Origin: Lingula anatina
Taxonomy: Eukaryota; Brachiopoda; Lingulata; Lingulida; Lingulidae
Reading direction: 5' to 3'
NCBI RefSeq assembly: GCF_001039355.2
Contig: NW_019775746.1
Span: 491,496-555,495 of the forward strand
Length of the DNA: 64,000 nucleotides
Both the position numbers and the translations under genes were made by a program. Within the stretch, counting starts at the first letter, position 1; every line of letters starts with the position of its first letter. Below, one piece after another: positions 1 through 11,728 of the stretch. The notes under the pieces are model-generated. The model searched no databases. It saw only the letters and a program-made list of their open reading frames with translations, and was not told the DNA's origin.

Positions 1-3000
1 CTATGGTTATAACAAAATGCGTATTCAAAATATGTTTCCTTTTATTGCAAGACTAACTTTCAGCATGTAGAACAGTTACTGGCAAGAAGATGGATTTTCA
101 ACTCAGGGTGACTAGATCTGACCATGATCATTGTTTATAAAAGTATTTATTTCCCTATCATCTCCTAAGCCATGTCCAGGAAAGCGTCCAGACAGTCCAC
201 TTGTTGTGGTCATCCTTCCCCTGCTCCGCCTTGTACAAGGTCATTAGTCATACCTGGCAGATCAGGAAATGACCACTGGTTTCAGGTGACCAAAACCCCT
301 TGACCACTGGGCCTCCTCTCGCCCTGTTACTCCAAGATAACAAACTGCTCTAATTACAAATTGGATGCTGACCCTTATGCAATTTGTTGACCACCATTGA
401 TCTTGAGATAATCGTAATTTGTTTGCTGGCCTTTGTTTGGACGTTGATGGATTAGGTGGTTGCGATGACCGCAGGCGGTTGTCACGGCTGCATGGGATGA
501 TTTGTGGCCGCATGGACGAGGTGTTAGGTTTTGGGTCAACTCTCAATTACGATTTTATTAATATCTTTTTTTTTCATTGCATTTGACCTAATTCTTTTGT
601 GAATGAGATGACATTGCCATTTTCATATTATTCGTAAAGTTTTGTTGTTTAAGACATACTTAAGGTAAAACTTGTCTGTGTCTGTTCTGTTCGTTGTGTG
701 TGTGCCATGTTCTTATACATGTAAGTAGTACTATGGACATACCCACTGAATGTTTACACCTTGCTGCAAACAGGGATTACACGTTCAAGTACATTTATGT
801 AGACCTTGCCAAATAATGATAAATATAGAAAATTAAAAAAGAAACAAAAAAAAAAAAAAAAACTGTAGGGAACAGCAAACATATCATGACAAATGACTAT
901 ATTGTCTGCAATAAGATGTATGTAGCAGTTGTTTCTTCTTCAGAAACTCCAAATGTATATACCTATGGTGGTTATCATATGATGTTATATAAAACAGGAT
1001 GACAGAAAAGAAGAAATATAACTATATATGGTTTATGTTGCAAATAAAAGTAGTATGACTGAAAAAAAACAATCCTAAATACATAAAATGTATGAAATGC
1101 ATAAAGTAATGTGGCAAAGTCTGCCTCTGGCCCTTAGTTGTCAACCATATCAGAGCTAGGGAGGAATCCCGGACCTCGTTTATAGCCATGGTGCCCATCA
1201 CCAACAGTCCTGGTGCCACGGAGACAGAGACACTCAGTTTACTGCTTTTTTTGTTTCAGCTATATGTGCTTACTGATGCATGTGTGTGGAACATGACTGA
1301 CCAATGGAGGGCATTTGTTTTAACTGGGATCTCTCTGAAACTGAATTTTTGCCTCTGTCAGGAAATCTCAAAATAAGAATTTTGGTATATTCATACAACC
1401 AGCTTTTATCTGTCATGATAATATTATCTAAGGTGTTGTTAATTGAAGAGGCAGTCAAGTAATGTTTTAATCAACAGTTGCTGTAATATAATTATTTACT
1501 GTAATATGTAATGGTTAAAAGTTCTGGTTGAAATTCAATGCAAATCCATCAAAAATATTAACTACATGTATACACCAAGGTTTATATAGGTCAGTGATGG
1601 CAATGAAATTTTGTTGGTTGAACTGAAGTGCAAAACTCTTCTTTTGAATAAGAACTTTTTTGAAATGGTTGTAAATTATGTGAGATTGAAGCTGGACTTT
1701 AAAATGAACATTCAAAAAAACAAAATTGATTCATGTGGAATAATTAAATTAGAATGCATTGTCTCCTTCATTTGAATTTATTATCATATTTTCCTCACAG
1801 CAACATATGTTTTGGAAAATTAGGTAGTTAGGTATTCCAGTCCTCATATCTTGGAAGTAGCATCGTACCAGGGGGTCCAGTAATGCAGTCTTTCAAAGTA
1901 AACAGGTATTTTGTGTGTATGTAGAGCGAAGCCAAATAATAGTATGCCAGTACCAAAAATAAAAAAAAAAGTGCAGCTAGCTAAAACCCTTCTTCCCAAC
2001 ATGCACACAAGATTCCTCTGCAGATGGTCAATCACTTGCCTATATTCTAGTTTACATTTCTAAAGATAGGTGGCATGCCAGTTAGAAGTTAGCAGAAAAA
2101 TTTGTTTCTGAGGTTTGCATATATGAGCAAAAATGTGGGAAACCACATGTACACGCCGTGTTTTTAGACGTATCTACAGGGGGAAAATATGTGGGTCAAC
2201 TTTTATTCTTTATTTAGGCTTAAGTGTTATAGGAGATATCCATCTTGCTTTCTTTGCCTATTGACTTTCAATAAACACTTCCATATGTTGTATGCATAAT
2301 AATTGGTGAAAGTTTTCAGAATTATGCCCGATTTCAGGATTTTCAGTCTTCATTTTAATCATTTTTTTTTCATATGGTCTAAATGTGATGAGAAATCGCA
2401 GGCTATGTCTTCAGGATTTTCACTTTTTACTTTTACCCATGATTATCTTAATTACATACAAATGTGATATTTTATCCCTAATCAAATATTTTTTGTGGAG
2501 GGAAATATCAAATATTGTAACAGCTGTCATATGACATTGTCCCCTGTAGACACAAAATGTTTCAGTGATGAAATCTTGTGGGAGGAGAGTATTAGAAACA
2601 ATTACCCTCATTTAATTTACATAATATTTTTGCTTGAATGTATTTTGGTTAAAAGGAATATTGCCATTTAAGAATACATTCCTAGACTGCAGGCATTAAC
2701 TTGTGTGCGCTGCCATGAACAGACACGTGTTCCTGTTCTCATCATGCACACACACAAGTGCATCGATCCCAGGCACACATGTACACACATGTACATGCTA
2801 GCATGCCCAGTAGCACACAAGGCTACTAATTTTTCTAGAAACCTTTGTAAAACTTTGGTCAAACTTAAAGCTTGAAAAAGACCTGCAAGACAATATATAC
2901 TTTAAGTTAGCTGAAAAGTTTAGTGTTGTGATAATACATGTACTGTATTTGGAATGTTCTGCAGGATAAAAGAAAAGCATCTTATCAATATAAGGGAGAT

Positions 3001-4501
3001 AGCAAAAAAGTTAACTTGTTGATAAATTATTCAAACATTCACATTAATCAGAACAAAATCATCTATATAGAATATAGCTTCAAATAGCTGATTTGTCAGT
3101 TGGATTTGTGAAATTAAGCCTAAATTAAATGTAACATATCAAAAGACGCCCAGCTTGGGAGTATATTTATATCATAGATTTATGGCATTTGAATTATGAC
3201 CTGGAAATGTTTTCTGAAGACAGTGTAAATTGATATATGTGACTAGACTGGAAGGTATGTATAATGTATGGTGAGATAAAGTAAAAAAGGGCATTCAACA
3301 TAGGGTCATTGCTGCGTCTTTCTGCTATATGCAGTGACTGAGGGTTCAGGCCTTTCTTGGGCCTTGGGCTGATCCATTGTTAGGCAAGAAATGCATGGAG
3401 CTGAACGTTGACTTTTAACTTGGAACAGAATACCTACTCTTATGTTAACCCAGAGTAAATCTGCAATATATCTCACTAGAGTTATTAAAGTGCCCAAAAT
3501 GTTCTAGTTAAAACAGGCTAAATCCAGGTCTCCATTTTAAGCCAGCTGGTTTGAGATGGGGGATTGGCTGAAATGTTTCCTTTGACATTGTGGAAGGACA
3601 CAAATGGGTACCAATGGGACATATGACACAAATGGGAGACAAGGTACCTAGCTAGGTACCCAATCTCTAGCTCATGGTCTGCTTATCGGAGATGTGTTAT
3701 CCACTGCCACATTTGAGTTTATTTTCAAACTGAATTACCCTTTAAATCAATCTGTAGCCGGAATCTCATTTTACCTGCACTTCCATGTTATTGGTCAAAT
3801 ATATAATAAGAGAACCATGATTAGAAAACTCTATCACTGTATAACCCATTTTTTTATATGCAGACACCAAGTCGGGAATACATGTAGTCAAATCTATGTT
3901 GATTTTGTCCAAAGTGGTACATGGAGTGGTCTGCCATGCAGTGACTGAAGAAGTAGTTCATTCTCTCAAATACCTGGTATATAATGCAATATGCTAAGAA
4001 TAAGTGACATCAGTATAATACACCAGCTGTCACAAGTAAATAACATGGTCTTCAGTCATGGGCAAATGACTATAATCATAGGGTATTTCTGAGCTAGGAA
4101 CTTACTGTGTGATGGTCATATTGGATACATTCAGACAATTGCTCATGACCATAGTTATACGATTTCTCAAGAAAATTAACAATTGGCCCCTTCAAATTAA
4201 ACATGAAACTATAATTGTTGAAGTATTTTGCAGTCACTTAAACCTTAACCCAACCATGCAAAGCTAAGATTTCCAGTAGATCATATGACATTAGTGGGTC
4301 TTTAAGTGACTTTTAATTGACAAAACCTTGTGAAAATGCTGTTTTTTTATATGAGAATGCCCCATATTTCAATATTCTCACTGTGTATGTGGCTGAGAGA
4401 GAAGAAATTTACTGTTTCCATAAAATGCCTTGCTTGCATTTCTTAATTTAATTTGATGTTTAGTTGGAACTCAGTATATTGTGTCAGGATGATGGCAGGC
4501 T
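1..4501. other. CpG-poor non-coding DNA, no gene recognised
   Basis: AT-rich with very few CG dinucleotides and many TG/CA steps. A 20 bp A tract occurs around 841-861. Short open frames in all six phases lack domains, codon structure or conserved motifs. Only the first 540 bases are somewhat richer in GC and CG (for example GACCGCAGGCGGTTGTCACG near 468). Confidence 0.6.
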
Positions 4502-4502
4502 T

Positions 4503-4531
4503 GGGGCGGGGAGGGGGGGGGAGGGGGGGGG
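4503..4531 (+). repeat. G-rich tract (possible G-quadruplex)
   Basis: GGGGCGGGGAGGGGGGGGGA followed by nine more G on the plus strand, giving at least four G runs separated by single bases. It could fold as a G-quadruplex. Confidence 0.7.
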
Positions 4532-5326
4532 CAGAAAGATGTATGGATTTGTTATGGCAACATATCAGTAATTTATCAATGTTGTTAGTTAAGGATTTTT
4601 GGGATGGTAACTTTCCAATCAGTTCACCAACTATTGATATACATAACTGACCATGACAACCTAGGAAAAATAAAAGAATCTCCAACACTGAAAGTGCTGT
4701 TGGACTTTAACAGAGTTTCCTTGTTTGCTGTTTCTCCATCCCTCACCAGCGTACCTCCACTACCATGCCACAAGCTTGTTAATTTGTTTGACTATTCGTA
4801 CCCTTAACAAATGATCACTATCTGGAAGCACATACCTTATAACCAGGTTAATGGCTCTCTGACATGCAACCGGGTCGTTAGAACCGTCTCGCTGTGACAA
4901 AAACAAAACCTAAACCCCTGTGTTGTTATGTGGCTACCAACAACCCACTAGCCCTTGTTATCTAGACACATGTCCATGTTGGGTTTATCAGTTATTCATT
5001 AATAATTATTTTTTTCATTAAAAGAAGGAATTGACGAAAGGAAAAAAAAGGCTTTCTTTGCCGGAGATACCAATACTAGAAGGTCTTAATATGTCTATGT
5101 CTGTCTTAAAACTAAAACAATTGGTGATAGGAAATATGTGAAATGCTTGACTAGCCAATTGAAAATGGAGTCCAAATTCTCAGAGAAGACTGGTGTGGGC
5201 TAATGGCCAGGTTGTTTGCCTCAAAACACAACTGGATTTGCCTGCTGTTTACATTGAGCACATCTGCTTTTCCCAGATACATCTGTACTTATATGCATAA
5301 ATGTACACACACACACGCACGCACAC

Positions 5327-5357
<31 letters not shown>

Positions 5358-7189
5358 TGGATATGTACATATCATACATTTATGCACCTGTATGTGCACT
5401 GTGTATAAAGTACTTATGGAAATGTTGTTAAAAGTATTGCTGACTATAGTTTTTCATTTTTTTCAGCAAACAAAGGGTGAATCTGGTTGTTTGAAAGTTG
5501 AATTTTAAACAAACAAGGCTTATGTTCAGTAATACAATGTGCTGCATGAAGTGTATTTTCAAGTCTAGATGATTTGCTGTTAGTTCCCTAAGTTTGTATC
5601 ACAGGGACTTGACTAAATATACTACATTGTGTAGTTCGAACATTTCTACACATATTTTCAGTTCAGTAGTATACTGTGCTGATGCTCTAACAATATTGAC
5701 ATTTTATGATATATTAGATTAGTTTTCAAATCAAGGAATCTGATCTTGTTTTTTTTTTCAGTATTTTTTGTCTGTGCTAGGATTACTCTGCAGAAAGCCA
5801 ACAGTAACTCTTGATCCTGAACATCTGCAAATTTTTACTTTCTGTGAAATGGAGACAATATTCTAATTGAGATTCAACACTACTGATAAGTTTTGGGTCA
5901 ACGTGTATTGTTTTCAGACTTAAAGATAAACTAGATCCTTCAGTTAGGTTCAGTTTTTTGTGACAAAAAGTTGTCAAAAAATGTGTAGAATCCATGCAAA
6001 TATGTACAGCTGGCAAGCACAACCTAGAAAAGATCAATTTGTCAAGTCAACTTGTCACCTCATATTTTCTTTGAACTGGTTGAAATGATGTTCAGCACAT
6101 GAAAAGTACATCCCTGCTTCTGACAACAACATCATGACCTGTGTGTATAATAGGGGTCAGACACAGCTCCGTTATAATGGATGAAATGTATGACATAAAT
6201 TGAGTTGAATCAACACTTTTTTTCTGCACCCAATAAAAGGACAAGTTGATGGATGAGAGGACCAGACAATTTGTTACTTTCGCCAAAAAGCTTGCACAAA
6301 TTGAAGGCTGATACAATACTAACTGGTGTGTGTTGGTACCTCCATGGTTGTTTAAGGCAATAAAAAGTGGAAAAAATACTCGATTTTTCTTTCAATAACA
6401 AGCCCATCATTGTGCTGTGCAAATGATCACAATTGCTAGCAGATAATGAATGATTTAGTTGATGATTTATGATGACATTATAATTAAGTTTTGGTTGTTG
6501 AACAGTTGTCTGAAATTCACACATATTCACTGGAGAGCATTTTCTCCTCAGAAAACTGCAGATAATGTGGCATAATTGCACAGTTACTCCCATGTTGCTT
6601 TTCAGGTGGTGAAAATTTGTGCGTATTAAAAAAATGTGATATTTATCTCTTTAAAGAGTGACACTTCTATGTAGTGCCATGTATTTGTCTATTGTTAGAG
6701 TTAAAAAAGGCCAATTTGAAACTGTCATTGACTTTCAGGTCTAGGATGGATTTTTTTCTTGTTAACTACTATATGTAAATCTTTAATATACTTTGGTGGT
6801 TCAAAAGGATTTGGTTTGCCATAAAAACGGAAAACTTCCTAGTAATTAAATGTAATTTTGTTTTCATTTTCTCAGTTGTAAAACTCATTATTGTTTACTT
6901 TGTAATAAGAAAAACAATCTTTTATACTTATTTCAGTATGCATGCACTTAATACAAACAAATGGAAATTGAAAAAAGTCACTTGCATTTTTTCATGGAAA
7001 GATTTTCACTATAACAAGGCAGCTAGAACCCCAAAAAAGAGTAAAGATATCACATGAATCCTTGTCCTTTGTAAGCCCAAATGGGGTTTGCAATTATGAC
7101 TTGTAATTGCTCGTAAACTTGAAGGATATTTGTAATTAAGCACCAGATCACACTAATATAAACTTAAATGACACTGTATGAGTGGATTC
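4532..7189. other. CpG-poor non-coding DNA
   Basis: Apart from the CA run at 5305-5357 I see no repeat family, RNA gene or exon. The longest frame (6210-6593, minus, 127 codons) has no domain and unusual amino-acid content, and is best explained as chance. Confidence 0.55.
5305..5357. repeat. CA microsatellite (imperfect)
   Basis: CA units interrupted by CG and CC steps over about 53 bp. The apparent Thr-His frame across it is an artefact. Confidence 0.95.
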
Positions 7190-7735
7190 AATAGTACCCA
7201 TCCCAAGTACACCTGACCACCAAGTATACCCATCTATGGTAAATTTTAAAGTGCAGTAGGTTGATGTTTGTGCCATAATACCCCACCCCAACCCCCAGCA
7301 CATTAATCTGCAGCATATCACCTACCCCAAAATATGCCCGCCCAAGTACACACATCTCCAGTATACCCACCCTGCTACACCAATCTCAAGTACCTTGCCC
7401 CAAGTATACCAAACCCAAGTACACCCATCTCCAGTATACCCACCCTGCTGCACCTATCTCCAGTACCTTGCCCCAAGTACGTATACCAAACCCACGCACA
7501 CCCATCTGCAGCACACCTTCCCCAGGTACTCACATCTGCACTATACCCATCCCAAATAAACCCACCTGTAGTGCACCTACCCCTAGTACACCCACCTCCA
7601 GTATATCCACCTCTATTAATTGCAACCACTCCCAGTACACCCACCTCCAGTACACCCATCTGAAGTACACCTATCCCAAGTAAACCCATCTCCAATACAT
7701 CTACCCCAGGTACATCCCATCTCCCCTAATACACC
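7190..7735. repeat. Degenerate C-rich minisatellite (12-15 bp unit)
   Basis: About 550 bp built from variants of CACCCATCTCCAGTA and CCCAAGTACACC, in blocks that are themselves repeated (CCTTGCCCCAAGTA recurs about 77 bp apart near 7391 and 7468). Translating gives Pro/His/Thr-rich strings in three frames on plus and Gly-rich strings on minus, all from the repeat. Confidence 0.92.
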
Positions 7736-8312
7736 TGCACATAGTGAATACTCTTATCTGAAGCAAGTTTATATGCTTATTACAATTAAGATGAATGCAG
7801 CCTCATTACTTCTAACTCTGTTTTACAAATTTCTTTTTATGTTGTGATTCCAGCCCTTAAAAAAGGTGGGAAAAACGCCTCAGTTCCACAGCTGTTGTAG
7901 AAACCCGCATACAGTAATTGAACTATCTGATTAGATATCCTCCATGGCATTGTTAGAATTTGGAACTAATTAGCACACTGCAGTGGATCATTTTAAGAAT
8001 CAAAGCTTTTTTTCAGACAAGGCAGATTTTAAATCATGTATGTTAAATTATGATTTTATAATGAAGATCCAGAATGAGCTTAAAATCTTTAACAGATGAC
8101 CCAGATTTTAGAAAAAGGCCGTTGCATCTTTATAGTTTGTGTGAGTCTTGACATGAGTTCAGGAGTGCCAGTTTAAAAATGGTGCACAAAGCAGATGTGG
8201 GACATCTGGTGGTGAGCCCCGATATCTCTATCCAAGACTGTTCTATATGGCCCTGCATTGTTTGATTTGTGATGGCAAAACTGTCTACATGTCACGGCTA
8301 TATGGCATTTTT

Positions 8313-8340
8313 ATGTACAGACACAGATGTGTCTGTACAT
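8313..8340. repeat. Near-perfect palindrome, 13 bp arms
   Basis: ATGTACAGACACA and its reverse complement separated by two bases (GA). Could form a stable hairpin in RNA or a cruciform. No loop or context identifies a known RNA class. Confidence 0.85.
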
Positions 8341-8354
8341 ATTGCCAACACCTG

Positions 8355-8424
8355 CGTCTGTCGTCGCTGTCGCCGTCACCGTTCATGTCGCCGTCGATGT
8401 CGCCGTCGCCGTCGCCGTCGCCGT
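8355..8424. repeat. GTCGCC-type hexanucleotide repeat
   Basis: Imperfect GTCGCC units with variants (GTCACC, GTCGAT, GTCGCT). Its retained CGs contrast with the CpG-poor surroundings, which suggests recent expansion. The Ser-Pro frame over it is a by-product. Confidence 0.9.
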
Positions 8425-8502
8425 GCACTTTCAGTGTTAACACCATAAGTGGAAGACAGTTTTACTATGTGGCTTTATATTTACAGAGCTGATGAATATT
8501 CA

Positions 8503-8735
8503 TAAAATGCAGGTCAAGTTCGAAAATCAGCATGATCGGGCCACCATTTTAGTAGTTATGCTGTTTTTTCACTTTTCAGCATATATGCAACACTGTTAAC
8601 ATATTTCAAGAAAAACCCATAGGCCTGTTGTCATGAAACTCACAGGAGTAATTAATCTTACTAAAATGCAGGTCAAGTTCGAAAATCAGCATAATCGGGC
8701 CATTATTTTATAAGTTATGCTGTTTTTTCTCATTT
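8503..8735 (+). repeat. Two direct copies of a 70 bp segment, period about 159 bp
   Basis: AAAATGCAGGTCAAGTTCGA with AAATCAGCATGATCGGGCCA occurs at about 8505 and 8664 (second copy AGCATAATCGGGCC), each followed by TTATGCTGTTTTTTC. Copies differ at several bases. Likely part of a dispersed repeat; source not recognised. Confidence 0.85.
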
Positions 8736-8888
8736 CCTCGGATTCAATTCTTAGGCATGTTAACAGTCTCATTATTTAATTAATAAGATACGTAAAAGTG
8801 TTTGTTTGACATTTCCTGCATCTTTACAACATTGTTAGTTGATTATGTAAAAATGATGGTAAACTTGTTATCGTGTATTGTGTAATAA

Positions 8889-9347
8889 GGCCACACTTTT
8901 TTATTTTTATGGATGACATCCTCTGGGGACCCCAAAATCAGTGCGAGCGGGCGAAAAAAAAAAAAAANTGTCCAATATCAATGGCAAACCAATCCAAAAC
9001 GACGACCCCCGTTCTCTTTATGACTTAAATTGTCGTGTATTTTGAAATTAATGCTAGAGATGAATTTGACGGCAAAGCAGCCATATTTTCACGTGGTGAT
9101 AATACGCATGCGCAGAAAGCTCATTTTCCGCACTCGGAACTACTCGGATGTCTCCGCTGTCGACAATGACAGTATGGAGCTTGCGGAATTAGCCGAGGAT
9201 TGCCGATTGCATTTTCCGGCAAATTCAATAACGACGTTTGCGACAACCGACTTCCTTGGGGGGGGGGATTTTTTTTTTTTTTTTGGAGAGCAGACGAAAA
9301 TCGGTGTGCGCGCAGGATGTCATCCATAAAAATTAAAAAGTGTGGCC
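8889..9347. mobile_element. Harbinger-like MITE, 459 bp, TAA target duplication
   Basis: Terminal inverted repeats of about 35 bp: left GGCCACACTTTTTTATTTTT and the complement of right GGCCACACTTTTTAATTTTT, each continuing ATGGATGACATCCT. The ends are flanked by TAA on both sides (8886-8888 and 9348-9350), the 3 bp duplication typical of PIF/Harbinger elements. The inside is GC- and CpG-rich, holds A and T homopolymers near each end and one N at 8968, and encodes no transposase, so it is non-autonomous. Confidence 0.75.
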
Positions 9348-9596
9348 TAAAGTGTCAAAAATGGAAATAAACTCATATCATTGCAGTTTGTAAGATTCAA
9401 TCATTCACTATGCACAGAAACTCAGAATGGAGGAAATTGAACATTTGACACTGTTCTATTGATATTTTTCACATCTCATCAATTTTCTTAGTTGGTCATA
9501 TAAAAATGGCAGTAAACTGTTAATTTTGTTTTATGTTAAAAAAGTGTTGAAAAATGAAAAAAAAAAATGCTTTTCAGAACAGTGCTGTCTTGTCTA

Positions 9597-10300
9597 CATT
9601 TTGGCATTTTCAAGGTGTGACTTTGAAGTTCCATGGGCCTGAAGACCTTTGCCAGTCAAATTTTCTGAATATCCATGATACTAATATTTTATTATTAAAA
9701 ATTAATGGTTATTATCCTGTTAAACATTATGTAATATTGCATCAAAATTTGAAGAAACCCCTATTTTGGACACTGCTCCCTTGATGACCGTTTAAGGAAA
9801 ACCATGTCACTTACTGTTCTCAAACTTACAGGAAAGAAACATGGGACTAAAACATAGTTTCATTGGGAAATGCAGTCTGTTTGGTAAATTTTTCTGGCAG
9901 TTAATCAGTTTTTTGTGAAAATTTAATTTTTCACATATTGGCAATTTCAAGGTGTGACTTAGAACCGATTTGGGCTTGAAGACCCATGCTAGTCTCATTT
10001 TCTGAAAATCCACGATCCGTATATTTTATTATTAAAAACTGATGGTCTTTATGATGTTAAGCATTATGAAATATTGCATCAAAATAGAAGAAAACACAAT
10101 TTTGGGTATTGCTGCCATGATGACCATCATGGGAAAACCATATTACTTATGATTGTCAAACTTTTAAAAAAGAAACACAGGACTAAAATGCAGCTCGAGT
10201 TGGAAAAGCAGCCTAATTGACTTCTTTTTCTGGAAGTTTTACATTTTCAAAGTGTGAACTTGAACTCCCATGGGCCTGAAGCCTTATGCTTGTTACACAT
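9597..10300 (+). repeat. Tandem repeat, units of 337 and 300 bp plus a partial third
   Basis: TTTCAAGGTGTGACTT recurs at 9611, 9948 and (as TTTCAAAGTGTGAACT) 10248. Each is followed by a GGGCCTGAAG or GGGCTTGAAG word, then TATTTTATTATTAAAAA, ATTGCATCAAAAT, GATGACC and AAAGAAACA at corresponding places. Divergence of roughly a quarter by eye means an old array. Earlier matching words near 9470-9500 may extend it leftwards. Confidence 0.85.
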
Positions 10301-11550
10301 TTTACTTACATTGGTATTACCTGTTGAGCATAATTAAAATTTGATGTTGAATTTGCAGTTTAACATAATGTACTTTTGCATCAGAATTGACAGTAGCCTA
10401 TTTTGTTATTTCCTGCTTTTTGTCTGTACATTTGACAGCTTTGCTGCCTTGTTTCTAGATCTGCTCACACTTCTTCTTCTTCAAAAAAAAAAAAAAGATC
10501 TTCTTACATATGTGACCATATGAGTACTGTCATATGGTAACCTGCCCAGCAGAAGTCCACTTGAGGAAATGGACCCACTTGAGGAAATGGAAATGTTTTG
10601 ATTGGTCTGGTCAACTTAACCAAACTGTTTGTACCTGATTATTCTGCTGCAGTGAATGCCATGTTACTGCATTTTGTCATTTTTGCAAACAGTGTTAAAA
10701 TACAGTTGACCATTGAATGTTTGAGAATGCTGGGGGAACAATTGTATTTTGTGAGAATGAATAGATCATATGCGAGACATGTGGGTACATTTTATTCACT
10801 TTGGTTATATCTATATGCTGGCTCTGGTTTCTGTAGTTTTTTTTTTGCTTCATGCAATGCAACTGTTTCATTGTCATTGATGTATTAAAAAGTGGATTCA
10901 TTTTTCTCTGCCTGAACAGATGGATAATGCACTTGGAGAGCTCAGCAATACACACTCAAGTGACAAAACACATGTGTTTAGTATGAATTTATACATATAA
11001 TTGTTATGAAGTGAATGAGTACAGTGTCAGCGAACTCTGCATTTTCCTGATATTTATTTCATTTAGGTACATGCAGACAAACAATCTTCATGTTTGAATA
11101 TGAAAAGCAGTTTATATCAATGCGAATGTTCTGTCTTCTCAAACCAGTATTGTATTATATTATGAAAATATATACAAACTTTAAACAGCAATATGACAAC
11201 AATTTGTGAGAAATTTGAACAAATAGATAAATTTTATATCCGACTATAATATTGGTTCGCCATGAAATGAGAAGACACAGGATTTTTTCTTTATCTACTT
11301 AGAACATTGTCATGTTATGAGATAATGCTGTTGTATCAAAGAGATATAGATTTCAAACAGATCAACCTTACTTGAACAGCAATCAACACCATTTTAATAA
11401 TTATTTAATCACATCAGAAAGTAATGCAATTATGTGCCATGAAATATTCTTGAATGGCTTACTTCTGATTGTATCAGTAAAGAAGTGAAATCATACCTTT
11501 GTTTATTGGAACATTGTAATTAAAAAAAATATAAAACCAATTGCTGGCAC
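10301..11550. other. CpG-poor non-coding DNA
   Basis: No exon, RNA gene or repeat recognised apart from a short TTCTTCTTC/A-run near 10470-10498 and a 20 bp imperfect duplication of CACTTGAGGAAATGGA at 10559-10590. Confidence 0.55.
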
Positions 11551-11555
11551 CAGAT

Positions 11556-11723
11556 CAGGGGCGGATCCAGAGTTATTTTCTGACAGTCTTTCAAATTATC
11601 TTTGTGGATCTATCCTCCATTTTTGACCGTCTTCCGACAGAAAAAATTAGATACCCGTCAATGTAAACTTGAAAATCTGACCGTCTTCCGGAAGACCCAG
11701 AAGACGCCCTAAATCCGCCCTTG
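11556..11723. mobile_element. hAT-like MITE copy 1, 168 bp, 5 bp target duplication
   Basis: Starts CAGGGGCGGATCCAG and ends CTAAATCCGCCCTTG, so the ends form inverted repeats of about 12 bp. The flanks carry the direct duplication CAGAT (11551-11555 and 11724-11728). Same length and about 85-90 percent identical by eye to the copy at 13949. CAG...CTG ends with a 5 bp duplication fit hAT elements of the hAT5 type. No coding capacity. Confidence 0.85.
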
Positions 11724-11728
11724 CAGAT

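Noticed and set aside
5203-5508. 101-codon frame with Thr-His repeats
   Set aside because: By-product of the CA microsatellite.
6210-6593. 127-codon open frame on the minus strand
   Set aside because: No domain or codon signature; CpG-poor non-coding DNA.
7190-7735. CRISPR-like regular repeats
   Set aside because: Units are short, degenerate and lack unique spacers; the genome is animal.
7334-7847. Several Pro/His-rich and Gly-rich frames
   Set aside because: Explained by the minisatellite; open in several phases because the repeat lacks stop words.
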